NCBI GenBank assembly: GCA_003254885.1
Contig: QANT01002103.1
Coordinates: forward strand, 62,001 to 126,000
Direction of reading: 5' to 3'
From: Purshia tridentata
Lineage: Eukaryota; Streptophyta; Magnoliopsida; Rosales; Rosaceae
Length of the DNA: 64,000 bases
Each line of letters opens with the position of its first letter. Within the stretch, counting starts at the first letter, position 1. The notes under the pieces were generated by a model that ran no database searches, was not told where the DNA came from, and saw nothing but the letters and a program-made list of their open reading frames with translations. Shown piece by piece: positions 1 to 10,900 of this stretch. A program made the position numbers and the translations under genes.

Positions 1-330
1 GTTTCCTTTCTAGTTCTTGATTCTGCCCCTCAATACTTGTTGTGCTACTTGCCTCATTAACTTTGGGCAGCAAAGATACAAATTCCCTTATATTTTCTCC
101 ACGGTCCTTGCACCTTTCAGATTTCATCTTCTCAGGAAAAGCAAAGATGCGACCTCTCTCAACCAAACATTTTTCTCCATGGCAGTGATGGTGTTCATGA
201 ACTTTCTAACTTTTCCTTCATCTCAGGATAAATAAGCTCAATAAAACCGTCCGTCCTTTCAGGATGAGATCTGTGCCTTTCAATCAATTTATTTGCCTTC
301 ACATCCAGCATCTGGGACTCGATAACCTGC
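1..330 (-). other. Unassigned coding-like fragment, possibly a broken gene piece
   Basis: Read on the minus strand, a consensus-like acceptor ending in GCAG near 331 is followed by an open, charged stretch of about 40 residues (begins VIESQMLDVKANK). After an apparent frame change near 210, a second frame stays open to the window edge and includes the motif HEHHHCHGEKC and the stretch ERGRIFAFPEK. The composition looks protein-coding rather than random, but no single frame spans it, and I do not recognise the family. It lies just beyond the decayed MuDR transposase in the same orientation, so it could be a captured gene fragment, a separate pseudogene exon, or the 3' part of a gene that continues off the window. 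Confidence 0.25.
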
Positions 331-499
331 ATAAGGAAACTTAATCAACAGACTAGCTACACTCAATATCATCACCATGGATGCTGTCTTTTGTACATTG
401 TACATTCATCTGGATGCTTCAGTTCTCTACCACTAGACTAGCAATATTGAAAATCTAAACCATATTAAAAGGTGCCAAGGTGAAGAGGGACACGTAATA

Positions 500-560
500 T
501 TGAGTGAATGTGTATGTGTCAGTGTGAGAGAGGGAGAGAGAGAGAGAGAGAGTGTGTGTC
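500..560. repeat. GA/GT microsatellite
   Basis: A tract of GTGTATGTGTCAGTGTGAGAG followed by about 14 GA dinucleotides and GTGTGTGTC. It sits at the downstream (minus-strand) end of the recognisable MuDR transposase similarity and may mark where the element was broken. Confidence 0.7.
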
Positions 561-1700
561 TGATGACCTTCTCTGTCAATCTTCAAATCCTCCATCAACA
601 ACTTAAAAAACCATGTCTATGTGCTCATATTTTCTATCTCAACTATTGCATATGCTAATAGGAACAATCCATTATTCCCATCAGCACCAACAACTGTCAA
701 TATTTTCCAGTGTGTGGACCTTTCAAATGGCATCCATCTACACAGATTATTGGCCTAAAACCATCCAAAAAGCCTTGTTTACAACCTGCTAGATATACAT
801 AAATTTATGGAACACGCAATCATCACGCTCCATCTTCGTTTTAAGCTCTATTCTACTTCCCTCATTAGCTCTCCTAAACTCTTGCAAATAATCCTCAAGT
901 CTAGCATACTATTCCAGGTAATCACCCTCAATTATGCTCTTAGCTAACCTCTTTGCCCTGAACACTTGATTTCTGGAAACAGTTGCTCTATACTTCTTTC
1001 TCACAGCAGCTTGGAATGCTCCATATCCCCAATTGGGATTAACACTTATCTTTAGCAAACCTATGACTCAGCCACCTACAATTAGCATGCTCTATATTGG
1101 AAACCCTGGAGCATTCATGGGTTATCTCCAACTTCTTGGCCACAAATGTAGCATCATTCCTTGATTTCTTTGAAGCGCCCACAAGAAATGGACATAATGT
1201 TTTCCTTTGCATAATGCTTTAACCCTTATACTGTCATTCCTTTCAAATGTCACAAAATTTACCTCTCCTAATTGAATAGTCCTGAATAGCCTCCCTTATC
1301 AACTCAGCATTTGCAAACTCTTGACCAATGAAAATTTCAGGGATCTTTAAATCTGTCTCTCTCCTCCATTGCTTAAACTTTGGCAACCTTCTCTTTCTTC
1401 TTACCCTCAAATGACCTTCACCTTCACCATATCCTTCAGGTTCATCATCATCAGTATCACTGTAACTTGGTAACTCATAATCCTCACTGTACTCACACAA
1501 CTTATCATAATCCTCACTGTAACTTGGTATCAGGTTCATACAACTTATCATCATCCTCACTGTACTCATAATCACTATCAACAAAGTTCTGGATCTGCAT
1601 CTTGTGCATTAGTGTTGGTATGGTTAGAATTAACATCAGCTTCCCCATTATTTCCTCTTTAGCTTCCCCATAATGATCCTCATTGTTTTCCTCTGCATTA
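545..1700 (-). pseudogene. Decayed MuDR/Mutator-like (MULE) transposase
   Basis: Minus-strand reading gives an acidic, Asp/Glu/Tyr-rich leader with degenerate repeats of a YSEDYDK-like unit. Next comes the plant MuDR N-terminal module (IGQEFANAELIREAIQDYSI, near 1270-1340), then the segment AAVRKKYRATVSRNQVFRAK (about 960-1020), and then the start of the catalytic domain with CVDGCHLKGPHTGKY (about 715-760) and GADGNNGLFLLAYAIVEIEN (about 620-690). The order is that of the family. The frame is broken by several stops and shifts (for example after FCDI at 1243 and inside the CVDG region), and the C-terminal half is missing, so it cannot make active transposase. I see no terminal inverted repeats that define the whole element. 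Confidence 0.8.
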
Positions 1701-1817
1701 ATACATTACAAAATTTTTTTCTAATACTAACAAAAAACTACTAAGGACTGACTAGCACCCTCAGAGAAAAAAATATTATCAACCCTTAAGCATTGGTAAT
1801 ACTTAGTGACTGCAATA

Positions 1818-1858
1818 CCGTTGATAATACTCATTACTAACCTTAGTATTACAAACGG
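1818..1858. repeat. Short imperfect palindrome
   Basis: CCGTTGATAATACT pairs with AGTATTACAAACGG across a short loop. It lies in AT-rich sequence between the MuDR relic and the 2338-2639 element. It could be a remnant of a small DNA transposon end; no function is implied. Confidence 0.35.
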
Positions 1859-1860
1859 AT

Positions 1861-2337
1861 GAAAATTGGATGGTTATGGTATTACTAAAGATGATCCGTT
1901 AGTAATAGAATTAGATGGTTGATAATGAGATATTAAAACTGAAATAGCAAACACAAAAATATCAAGAAGCAATCAATTTAATTTTTCATCTCTTATACAT
2001 GCGCCATACATTTTCTATGCATAGATAGCATAAAAGTCAAAAAAAAAAAGAAAGAAGGTTTATTCATTTACGGTCACCTATCGAATATCTCCAGGAAATT
2101 TTATTGTTGACTTCATTTCCCAACAACAACTTCAACAATACCCTAAGGCAATTAACACTTAGAAAGATATAACAATAGGGCCACTAACAATAAAAAAAAC
2201 CCTAAAAACTCACTACTTTTATAGACAAGGGAACCATAAAGCCAGAGCAAACAAAAGATTTAGAAATCCTTAAAAATTCAACACAATTGGACCACATATA
2301 TAGAGACAGAAGTCACATCAAAAGGAGTAAAGAAAAC
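1861..2337. other. AT-rich spacer
   Basis: No coding potential on either strand. The stretch contains several A-runs and no recognisable gene fragment. Confidence 0.5.
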
Positions 2338-2639
2338 GGATTCAGATTCTCTGCTAATTCCTTATGTGCTAATTTCATACTATTAATTAAATGGTGTCAT
2401 TAGATCACCATTTAAAGATTATCTTTGCAAAATATCTATAAAAAAAAAATTGTTTGGTCATGTAATTATTTTAAAATAAATATACGATTTTCGATTTGAT
2501 TGATTTTTTTTTTTTTGCATCTTTAAAAAGTAATCTGAAAAATGAATTATTCTGATCCTGAGCTTACATGATAAAACGACACAGTTCAATTGATTAGTAT
2601 GAAATTAGCACATAAGGGATTAACAGAAGATCTAAATCC
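2338..2639. mobile_element. MITE-like element with long terminal inverted repeats
   Basis: The left end (GGATTCAGATTCTCTGCTAA...) and the right end (...GGATTAACAGAAGATCTAAATCC) are imperfect reverse complements over about 48 bp, with about 7 mismatches. The shared core reads TAGTATGAAATTAGCACATA on the right arm. The interior is AT-rich and non-coding. A 5-bp direct repeat AAAAC abuts both ends (2333-2337 and 2640-2644), which fits a target-site duplication but could be chance in A-rich DNA. Total length is 302 bp, typical of a non-autonomous DNA transposon. The superfamily cannot be assigned. Confidence 0.7.
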
Positions 2640-2808
2640 AAAACAGGATAAGATTTAAATACTGCATTGTGGAGGATATGTGACCACCTAAAAGCTTCCT
2701 TCTACCCACTCTCCTCATCAATCATAGTCAAATAACAACAAAAAATAACCCTAAGTCTCCAAATCAGAAATCGAAGAACCACCCTAATACCCTATATATC
2801 TAAACCAG

Positions 2809-2936
2809 AATGTTAGATATTTGGATCATAAATGCTGGAATTACTTGTGTGAAAGGATGGTTTTTAGCATTCAATGTTAGATATTTGGATCATAAATGCT
2901 GGAATTACTTGTATGAAAGGATGGTTTTTAGCATTC
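2809..2936. repeat. 64-bp tandem duplication
   Basis: Two adjacent 64-bp copies (2809-2872 and 2873-2936), beginning AATGTTAGATATTTGGATCA, differ at one visible base (TGTGTG versus TGTATG). Such high identity means a recent duplication. The unit is not a multiple of three, so the open frame across it is not a conserved protein. Confidence 0.9.
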
Positions 2937-3886
2937 TCTTTTCTCTTCCACAGATTGCTAATGTTGGTGTTGCTGGAAATTGCAATGTACAACATTGGGC
3001 GGGAAAAGAAACAAAATAGGCGGTATCAATGTGTAAGGAGTGAATGAGATGTGGGAGGAGGTGTGTGGACGAAAATACCCCTAAAATATAAGTTAAATGC
3101 ATTGCATATTAGTGTTTTAGACAAAAAATATAACAAAGTAATAACTTAGACTAAAATGATATTCGTGTAATAATTTACAAACTCTAGAATTTCTAAATAA
3201 AATTTATGGACTAAATTAATATTCAAAATATAATTTATGAACTATTGCTATAACTAACTCAATATCAATAACTATATCATCACAAAAAAAACTCAGGGTG
3301 GGTGGAATCGAAAATGTGCTTACTTCTAAGTTCCTAAAAGAACTTCTATAATATTCGAACGTGATCCCTACTATCAAATGGAAGTCACCTTATAAAATTT
3401 ATAAAAAAACTCCTTTATTTTATATTTTCGACACAAAGAGCGAACCAAATGGAGGGTCCAAAACGTGCCATTTGTGTCCCCAGCTGTGAGCCTGTGACTG
3501 TGACTAATAATCTTGTATATGATCTACACCGTTGGACTGGTGAGCCCCAGCTAGAACCCACAAAAAGATTCAATCTGGTCCGTCATTTGGGCTCACATAT
3601 TTTTTCATCTAATTGAAAATATTATCATTACCCCTGGCCAAAAAAAGAAAAAGAAAATATTATCATTAGCTAGCCCACGACTTTCGGGAAAACGTTACAC
3701 AAAGGGCTCGAAGCTCTCGCTATCAGTGTGTCGCTCTTGTTGGGTTACCTTCTTTTGGCTTGTTTGGGAGTTGGGGATGGTTGATTTTTTATCTTTATAG
3801 TCTCTCGGGATAGTGTCTGCTAGTCTGCTGCTCTCTATCTAAGTCTTTGGCTTTCGCACAGAGTAATAAGAGTGTGTCTAAAAAAC
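2937..3886. other. Upstream region of the kinase gene
   Basis: Non-coding, AT-rich. The last 200 bases before 3887 are pyrimidine-rich and contain CTCTCGC and TCTCTATCT patches, as expected for a plant 5' leader. No clear TATA box was placed. Confidence 0.4.
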
Positions 3887-6357
3887 ATGGGTTGGATTCC
3901 CTGTTCTGGAGACTCAAACAGTAAAGCAAAGACCAAGAAGAAAAAGAACAATAAGATAGAGTTTCAGGAAAAGCCACTTGATCAGATCAAACCCACTCCA
4001 GGTACTTACTAGTTGCAGGTCCATAACATAACAGTGTGACCCTTTTTGTTTGAATCTAACTTGAGCTCAATCTTTGTTTTGATATGCTGATGATGAACAT
4101 ATATAGATTTCGGGTTCATGGTTTTTTATTTGTTGGGTTTTCTTTGTTCTTCATCTGGGTTTGTTTTAAATTGAGAAGAAAAGAGATACTTTATGAAGTT
4201 TAAGGTCCAAGACGGAAAATTTGGGGATTTGATTGGTTGGTTGATTATCTTGATCATTTTTTAGAATGGATTTAAGTGTCTTTCAGGAGAACTTATGTGC
4301 ATACTTTGAGATGACTCTGTGATTAGATTTTGTTTTGTTCTCCATCAGCTGAATTGGCTTCGAAGTTTTCAGGTTATGGTTTTGCATCGACTTTTAGATT
4401 TTCTACACTAGAATTGTTTTTGGAGTTTAAATATGATGACTAAAAAATGACAAAATCCCCTAACAGTTTAGAATCTTCAGATTGTTTCTGCTCAAACTTA
4501 TTGGACACAGAATTGAATTATGACGTATAAAATGTTTCTCTGATGTCAAATCACTTTACAGGCGTGAACTAGTAGTATTCAAAGTATTCACTTAGCATTG
4601 TAATCGCAACGCAGCATACTACTACTGTTAATGCATATGGTATTTTTTGGTTTGCTTGGCATCGTCAGAAAAATCCTGCTCTATCTTTCATACAATTTAA
4701 AGTGCCTTTTACATTCTTTGTTACTTTATTTAAGTTCCCACTTTTCCTCTTTCAAAGACTCTTACTTCTTCTTTTTTCCATGTTTGATTTAGAAATTTTA
4801 AAGATGAATTTCTCCTTGAGTGTCAAGGAGGCTTCCAAAGATGAAGGGTCTGATCACATTGCGGCACAAACTTTTGTGTTCCGTGAGTTGGCAGCTGCAA
4901 CTAGAAATTTTAGAGCGGAATGTCTTTTGGGTGAGGGAGGCTTTGGTCGAGTATATAAAGGACACTTGGAAAGTATTAATCAGGTTAGTCATGGCTATCT
5001 TATTATTTTGATTGCACAGGAGAAACAAATCCAAGCAGCTAGAAAAAGTTTCAATTTTGCATTACAAATATATATGTGTTCAGAAATTTCTTTTCTGAGA
5101 ACACAGACTGCAAGCTATGAGATGAAGATTCTAGCTTACCAGGAGGTTGCGTTTCTTATACGTGTTTGATGTAGTTGGTCATGAAATTTGAACCTTCTTG
5201 TGTGTGGTGTAGGTTGTAGCTATCAAGCAACTTGATCGTAATGGGTTGCAAGGGAACAGGGAATTCCTTGTTGAGGTGTTGATGTTAAGCCTGCTTCACC
5301 ACCCCAACCTTGTTAATCTTATTGGTTACTGTGCTGATGGAGATCAGAGGCTGCTTGTTTATGAATATATGCCCCTAGGATCTTTGGAGGACCATCTACA
5401 CGGTATATATTACATTAGTTCCACATGCTTCTTAATCTTTATTATTTATGTAATAAGTTCTTCAGTGCACATTGGTTTCATAAGCTTGTTTTGCAGATAT
5501 TTCACCTGGCAAGAAACGACTTGATTGGAATACAAGAATGAAAATAGCCGCTGAGGCAGCAAAGGGATTGGAGTATTTACATGACAAAGCAAGTCCGCCT
5601 GTTATATACAGAGATTTGAAATGCTCCAATATATTGCTTGGTGAAGGGTATCATCCAAAGCTGTCTGATTTTGGATTAGCCAAACTTGGGCCTGTTGGTG
5701 ATAACACCCATGTATCCACAAGAGTTATGGGAACCTATGGATATTGTGCTCCAGAGTATGCAATGACAGGTCAGTTGACTCTTAAATCAGATGTTTATAG
5801 CTTTGGGGTAGTTCTTTTGGAAATTATAACAGGCAGGAAAGCAATTGACAATTCAAGAGCTACAGGAGAGCAGAATCTGGTTGCATGGGTAAGAAATCCT
5901 GTTCAGTCTGTTCTTTCAAATTCTTCAAGTAATGTGGCCTTCCAGATAATTAAATAAATAAAGAGGCTTTTTAGGTCTTGTTGAAGTTTGCAAGCATACA
6001 TCTGTGTTATAGACATTTTACTTTTTTTAACTCTTGTTTTGATAAAGAACACACACATCTTGTTTTCAGGCAAGACCCCTGTTTAAGGACCGAAAGAAAT
6101 TTTCACAAATGGCAGACCCAATGCTCCAGGGTCAATATCCCCCACGGGGCTTGTACCAAGCTCTTGCTGTTGCAGCAATGTGTGTTCAGGAGCAGCCTAA
6201 TATGCGGCCGGTTATAGCTGATGTTGTCACAGCTTTGACTTACCTTGCTGCACAAAACTACGACCCTGAAACACAGCCAGCTCAAAGCTCCCGTCTTGCC
6301 CCGTGTACTCCCCCCAGAAACAAGAGGGAGAGTGAAAGGAAAGCTCAATGGCGGTAG
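3887..6357 (+). CDS. Receptor-like cytoplasmic kinase VII, PBL7/CDL1-like
   Basis: Predicted exons are 3887-4001, 4793-4983, 5213-5402, 5497-5888 and 6070-6357, giving 391 residues with consistent phases. The N-terminus MGWIPCSG has Gly2 for N-myristoylation and Cys6 for palmitoylation, which fits plasma-membrane anchoring. The kinase core shows the glycine loop [11 protein letters not shown] (85-95), VVAIK with catalytic Lys107, the subfamily VII form YRDLK with Asp205, DFG at 223-225, [12 protein letters not shown] with APE at 250-252, and a short basic tail. All catalytic residues are present, so it should be active. Family members relay signals from brassinosteroid or immune receptors. 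The sequence after the first exon ([17 protein letters not shown]) is close to Arabidopsis CDL1/PBL7 (At5g02800, from memory). It converges with the Rab-GAP gene on the right. Confidence 0.92.
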
Positions 6358-7319
6358 TGGACATGAGATGAGACTACAAGATTAAATTTGTTCTTTGGTT
6401 GTAAGTTGTTGGGTTCCCTCTGGATGCTGGTGGCTGTTTTGAGACGGGCTGACCATAGTAGTGCTGTGATACTGCCTGATAGATGCTTGGTAAGGAATGG
6501 TTTTTACAGCTGATGATAACAATGCCTCAGAGCTGCAGTTTATTTGCTGTCAGTTCTTAAATTTTTGTACCATCACACACAAAACCGGTTGTTTCTCATC
6601 AGAAATTTTTTTACCTCCTTTTTTCTGAAAATATATAGTTCCATAAGGCTGCATGAAATACTTGTAGACCTTCTTGCAGTGGTTTTTGTCTTCAATTTTT
6701 ACTTGGCATTGTTTAAATGACCCTGTGTCTCCTTGGTTTCCTTAATACTGATGTATAGTTCTGCTTTGTATTGAACTTATGAAAGTTGTGTAAAATGAAA
6801 AGTTGAAATCATGTAAATATTAAATTGGAATTTGCGCTGTTGTAATTTCTCAATATGTGACATGCCATTTGGAGTGTGCTTGACTTAATTGTTTTATCTT
6901 CTTATGCCTTTACCAGCATAACTCACTCGTTTTCTGCAGCTGGTTAATTTAAGTTTCAGTTTGCTTCTATTTATTTAAGTAGAGCTTGATTTATTCCTAC
7001 TCCCATGATGGTCACCAGACTCACCACCTTTAGTACGAAAGTACGATCATCAAATTTGGTATTAATGATCAATTTGTACATGCATCAAATGTCAACCTAC
7101 CACGTCACGTTATATTGATTTCTAAGTATTTCATACATTCTTGGCGGCTATTGTTGAGGGTTCGACTGTATATTTTTACTTCTTCTTTGAGCTCTTGATA
7201 TTGATTTGTCAATAGTTAAAACTTTAAACTTAAACATATAATTTTCATAAACCCTCTTGTACACCCAGGTGAGTATTGGAAGAAACCGTACCTTATACCC
7301 TCAAAAAATAAATAAAAAA
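6358..7319. other. 3' flank between convergent genes
   Basis: Holds the 3' untranslated region of the kinase gene (T-rich, with several AATAAA-like sites from 6560 to 6850) and then AT-rich spacer. No gene seen. Confidence 0.5.
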
Positions 7320-7631
7320 TTGATGACATATTTCTTTGACGTGGTAGTAGTAAAAATGCTTCATTTTAAACAAATAACCCATAAAGTTTCAATCCAAAGA
7401 ATAAACTTAACAAAGACTAAACTCTAATTTTTCTTTTTTATCTAACGAATTCTAATGCAACAAAATGAAAAAAAAAAAAAAAATTGATGACATATTTCTT
7501 TGACGTGGTAGTAGTAAAAATGCTTCATTTTAAACAAAGAACCCATAAAGTTTCAATCCAAAGAATAAACTTAACAAAGACTAAACTCTAATTTTCCTTT
7601 TTTATCTAACGAATTCTAATGCAACAAAATG
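7320..7631. repeat. 148-bp tandem duplication separated by an A-run
   Basis: Copies at 7320-7467 and 7484-7631 begin TTGATGACATATTTCTTTGA and end TGCAACAAAATG. Only a few substitutions are visible (for example AAATAACCC versus AAAGAACCC). A 16-base poly(A) spacer joins them, and an A-rich tract also precedes the first copy, so the true unit may be A-run plus body (offset 164 bp). Confidence 0.9.
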
Positions 7632-7925
7632 GTTTGTTAAAGAGGTGTACATGCGCAGGGAATAACTGAAGGAAAAACAAAAAAAACCATAAATGCCTAA
7701 TGCAAATATTGATAAAAAGAATGTTCTAGTGGCTTGTTATTGTAAATAAATGACTAATAAACAATAAAAACTAATATGCTTTACAATTTGACTTTAACTA
7801 ACAAGTTTACTAATCGATGGCTCCGTCAACCACCAGTATATAAATACAAAGAGGAAAGGAAAGTGGGCAGAGCGAAGACATTTAGTAAAACTTGGGGTGG
7901 CATCAGTGTCAATCAAATATTCACA

Positions 7926-10900
7926 CTACATGTCCTGCTCTTCCTCACCAGTTTTCTCCTTTGGAATCGTCGCCTCTCTGTGTTCATTGGATCCCTGTTA
8001 AACGAGAAAGGTTTACAAACAAAAATCAGAATAAGTTTAGAACTTAGAAGCATGCATGGGTTAGAGAAATGCAGGAAATGCACTTCAAACTGTATCTGAA
8101 TGCACTGGTTACTGCTTAGGAGTAGATCAGGAAGCCCTATAACCCTTGACTCAACTGGACTATTGGTCTACACATGACAGTCACTTGGCAATCACGCAAA
8201 AAATGTACAGTTATATATACCTTATTTCTGTCACGCCAACCAAGTCCAAACGGTAGAAGACCCTTTCTTGTGGAGTTTGCCTGTGTTGGGCCCTGCACAG
8301 CCCTACAAAGCAGACCATTTTGATAAGGTACTACCAGAGAAGCACATGGTCACTAACACAACCAATGAAAGAGCAGTTGTAAAAGGGAGAGATGATTGTG
8401 ATTGAGAATCTCATCGTTAAACCTAAATGGGATTATGCACAAATAGCTACAATATTTGGGACAGACATGCAATGTTCTACAGAAAACCATCATAGAGCTC
8501 AGCCCAGAAGCAGAGATGCAAATTTTCATGTACCGTGGAGAAGATAGCGCTTTAGCTTGGCCAGATTCATATTGCAATGTAGCCTCCAACATTGATTCTG
8601 CCACTTTTACCCTCTTTTCCATCTCAGTAAGTGAAGACATAGCTTTGTCATATTTTTCCTGCATATATGCTATTCTGTTGAGCAATAGATTTATTCATGT
8701 TGTACAAAGATGGAAAAAGTAACATCTAGATTATGAGATCTGGAGTTTGATGAGGCCCCAATACCAAGACAAGGAAATGATACAACCTGCCAAGAAGATA
8801 GATTCAGCTGCCTCAGTTAAGCATATTTTCAGTCATGCAATTTTACGTTAAAGATGTGGGTTTCTTAGAAAACTAATAATATAAGGCAATGGTGCATGTT
8901 CCAAAAATTATTAGAAATGGGGAACAATATCCTTTGATTAATAACTGCAAGGAAAGTCGGAAAACGACAAGGAAATACTGTGTGAATTATAAAATAACCA
9001 AGATCAAGAGGTCAAAATCAGGAAAAAAAAGAAAAAAGAAAAGAAAAGAATTTGAGCTATCAAAAAGAATATAGGAGAAACTCCCACAGTCCCACTATAA
9101 GTGGAAGTGAAGAGAGTGCTGAGATGGTTCTGTCATCTAGCACCAAAAGGCAAGTTAGGCAACTAAGTGTTGAATTGAAGAAAGACCAAATGTTGTTAAG
9201 AATACAAAATATTGATATCGAATACTATATCCAGGAGAAAATGACAGAGCGCAATTTAATCATATTACATGACTCCTTGGTCAAGCATATGTATCCCAAT
9301 AAAAACTGAATTTTCAACAGGCCTTGTTTATTTCCAACATGTTAGGAGAGGTATTCAAAAAATAGATAAGATACATCGCATTAGAACATTAATATACCAG
9401 GACATCATAGAGAAAAAGGGACCTGAAGCACATGAACTGCTTGTTTCTGAGCTGCTGCTTCTTGCTCAGCACTTATTCGGGCATCTTCAGTTTCCTTTTG
9501 CTCTTGCTCTACCAACATCAAGACCTAAACATAACAAAAAATAGAGATCATCTTCCCTCCCCTCTGTCCCCAAACAAAGGAGAAAACAACTATAAAATTT
9601 AAACCTTAAGCATTGCAGCCTCTTGCTCTGTCTTATCAGAAAGGGCTTGCCGTAGCTCAGCCACCTCTCTCTCCAACTGCTCCACCTGCAGGACCATGAG
9701 TAAATGTGTAAACCTGCAAGGATATGAATTTAAGAAGGGATGGCAAAATATTGTACTTGGCAATGCGAAATACTATCTCAAAGAGAAGATAAAACAATTT
9801 TTACGTTGTTGGATGACCAGATGATGACTACCCAACTAGATTAAGTGAATTGGTTCAACTAGATAAATTGGAGAAGAGACTAAGACAAACTTGTAAAGCA
9901 TTTTCATTAGGATTAGGATCTATGTCCCTCTTTTTTTTTGTTACAAATTGTGACAATTTTTAAGCCGTTGGATGCAATCACTTACTACGGTTAGGATAAA
10001 TAGCATTGATGTCAGACAATAAATTAGAGTAGATGATTGAACAGCTTGAGGGATATAATGATATATTTTGTTGACTGATCCCAAATGCCTATTTCAACAA
10101 TAATCTTTGAACTTGCACTGAGGAAAAGTGTGAAACAGCACCATCTTTCAAACAAAATAGTAAAAATTTCTTCAAAATGACATAATAGGTAAACATAACA
10201 TATTTATTATTCAACACGGCATAACAGGCAAACATAACACAGCAAGAATAGTCAGCTAATCAACAGTACAATTACCCTTGCACTTAATTGTCGTTGATTA
10301 TCAAGCTTGACCATCTCCATACATGCTGTCTCCAACTCCTCAGCTCTGGATAAGAATATGAACCACAAGCAGAGTTTTAATGATTATTTTCACAAGGCAT
10401 AAAGATTCAGCAATAATCCAGGCAAAAGGGCAATTGAGAATTTCTTTATAAGAGTAATTACATGCACAAAAGTTGATGGTCATCTATGGATGTTTGTCTG
10501 GACCTTTTGATTTTTGAATCAAAGCCCTAACTGAGGCTATCAAACAGGTCTAATTAGGAGTTTGGTCATGGAGAGTAATCCTTGAAGTTTCACATTGATG
10601 AAGGTAAAAGGAAAGAAATGCAATATGTGACAGAAGACAATAGCTTTAAAAATGCTAAACAAGATGCGTGTTTCCAGAAAAGGAAATGTTTAGGTAGTCT
10701 CATGGATGTACATTAACATCAAAAAGTGCAGTGTGGATGAGGAAATCTAGGCATCCATCCCAAAATCAATTGGCTATGGGAGGAGTAGCCCAAACCCTTA
10801 TAAGCAAGGCCCTCACATTTTCAATGTGGGATTTCTCTCGACAAACAATGCATGGCAGGATTCCAACTGCAAGGGATTCAGGCCCAAAACTAAAATTCTC

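Noticed and set aside
2810-3019. Open frame over the 64-bp tandem repeat
   Set aside because: The repeat unit is not a multiple of three, so the two copies are read in different frames; no family match.
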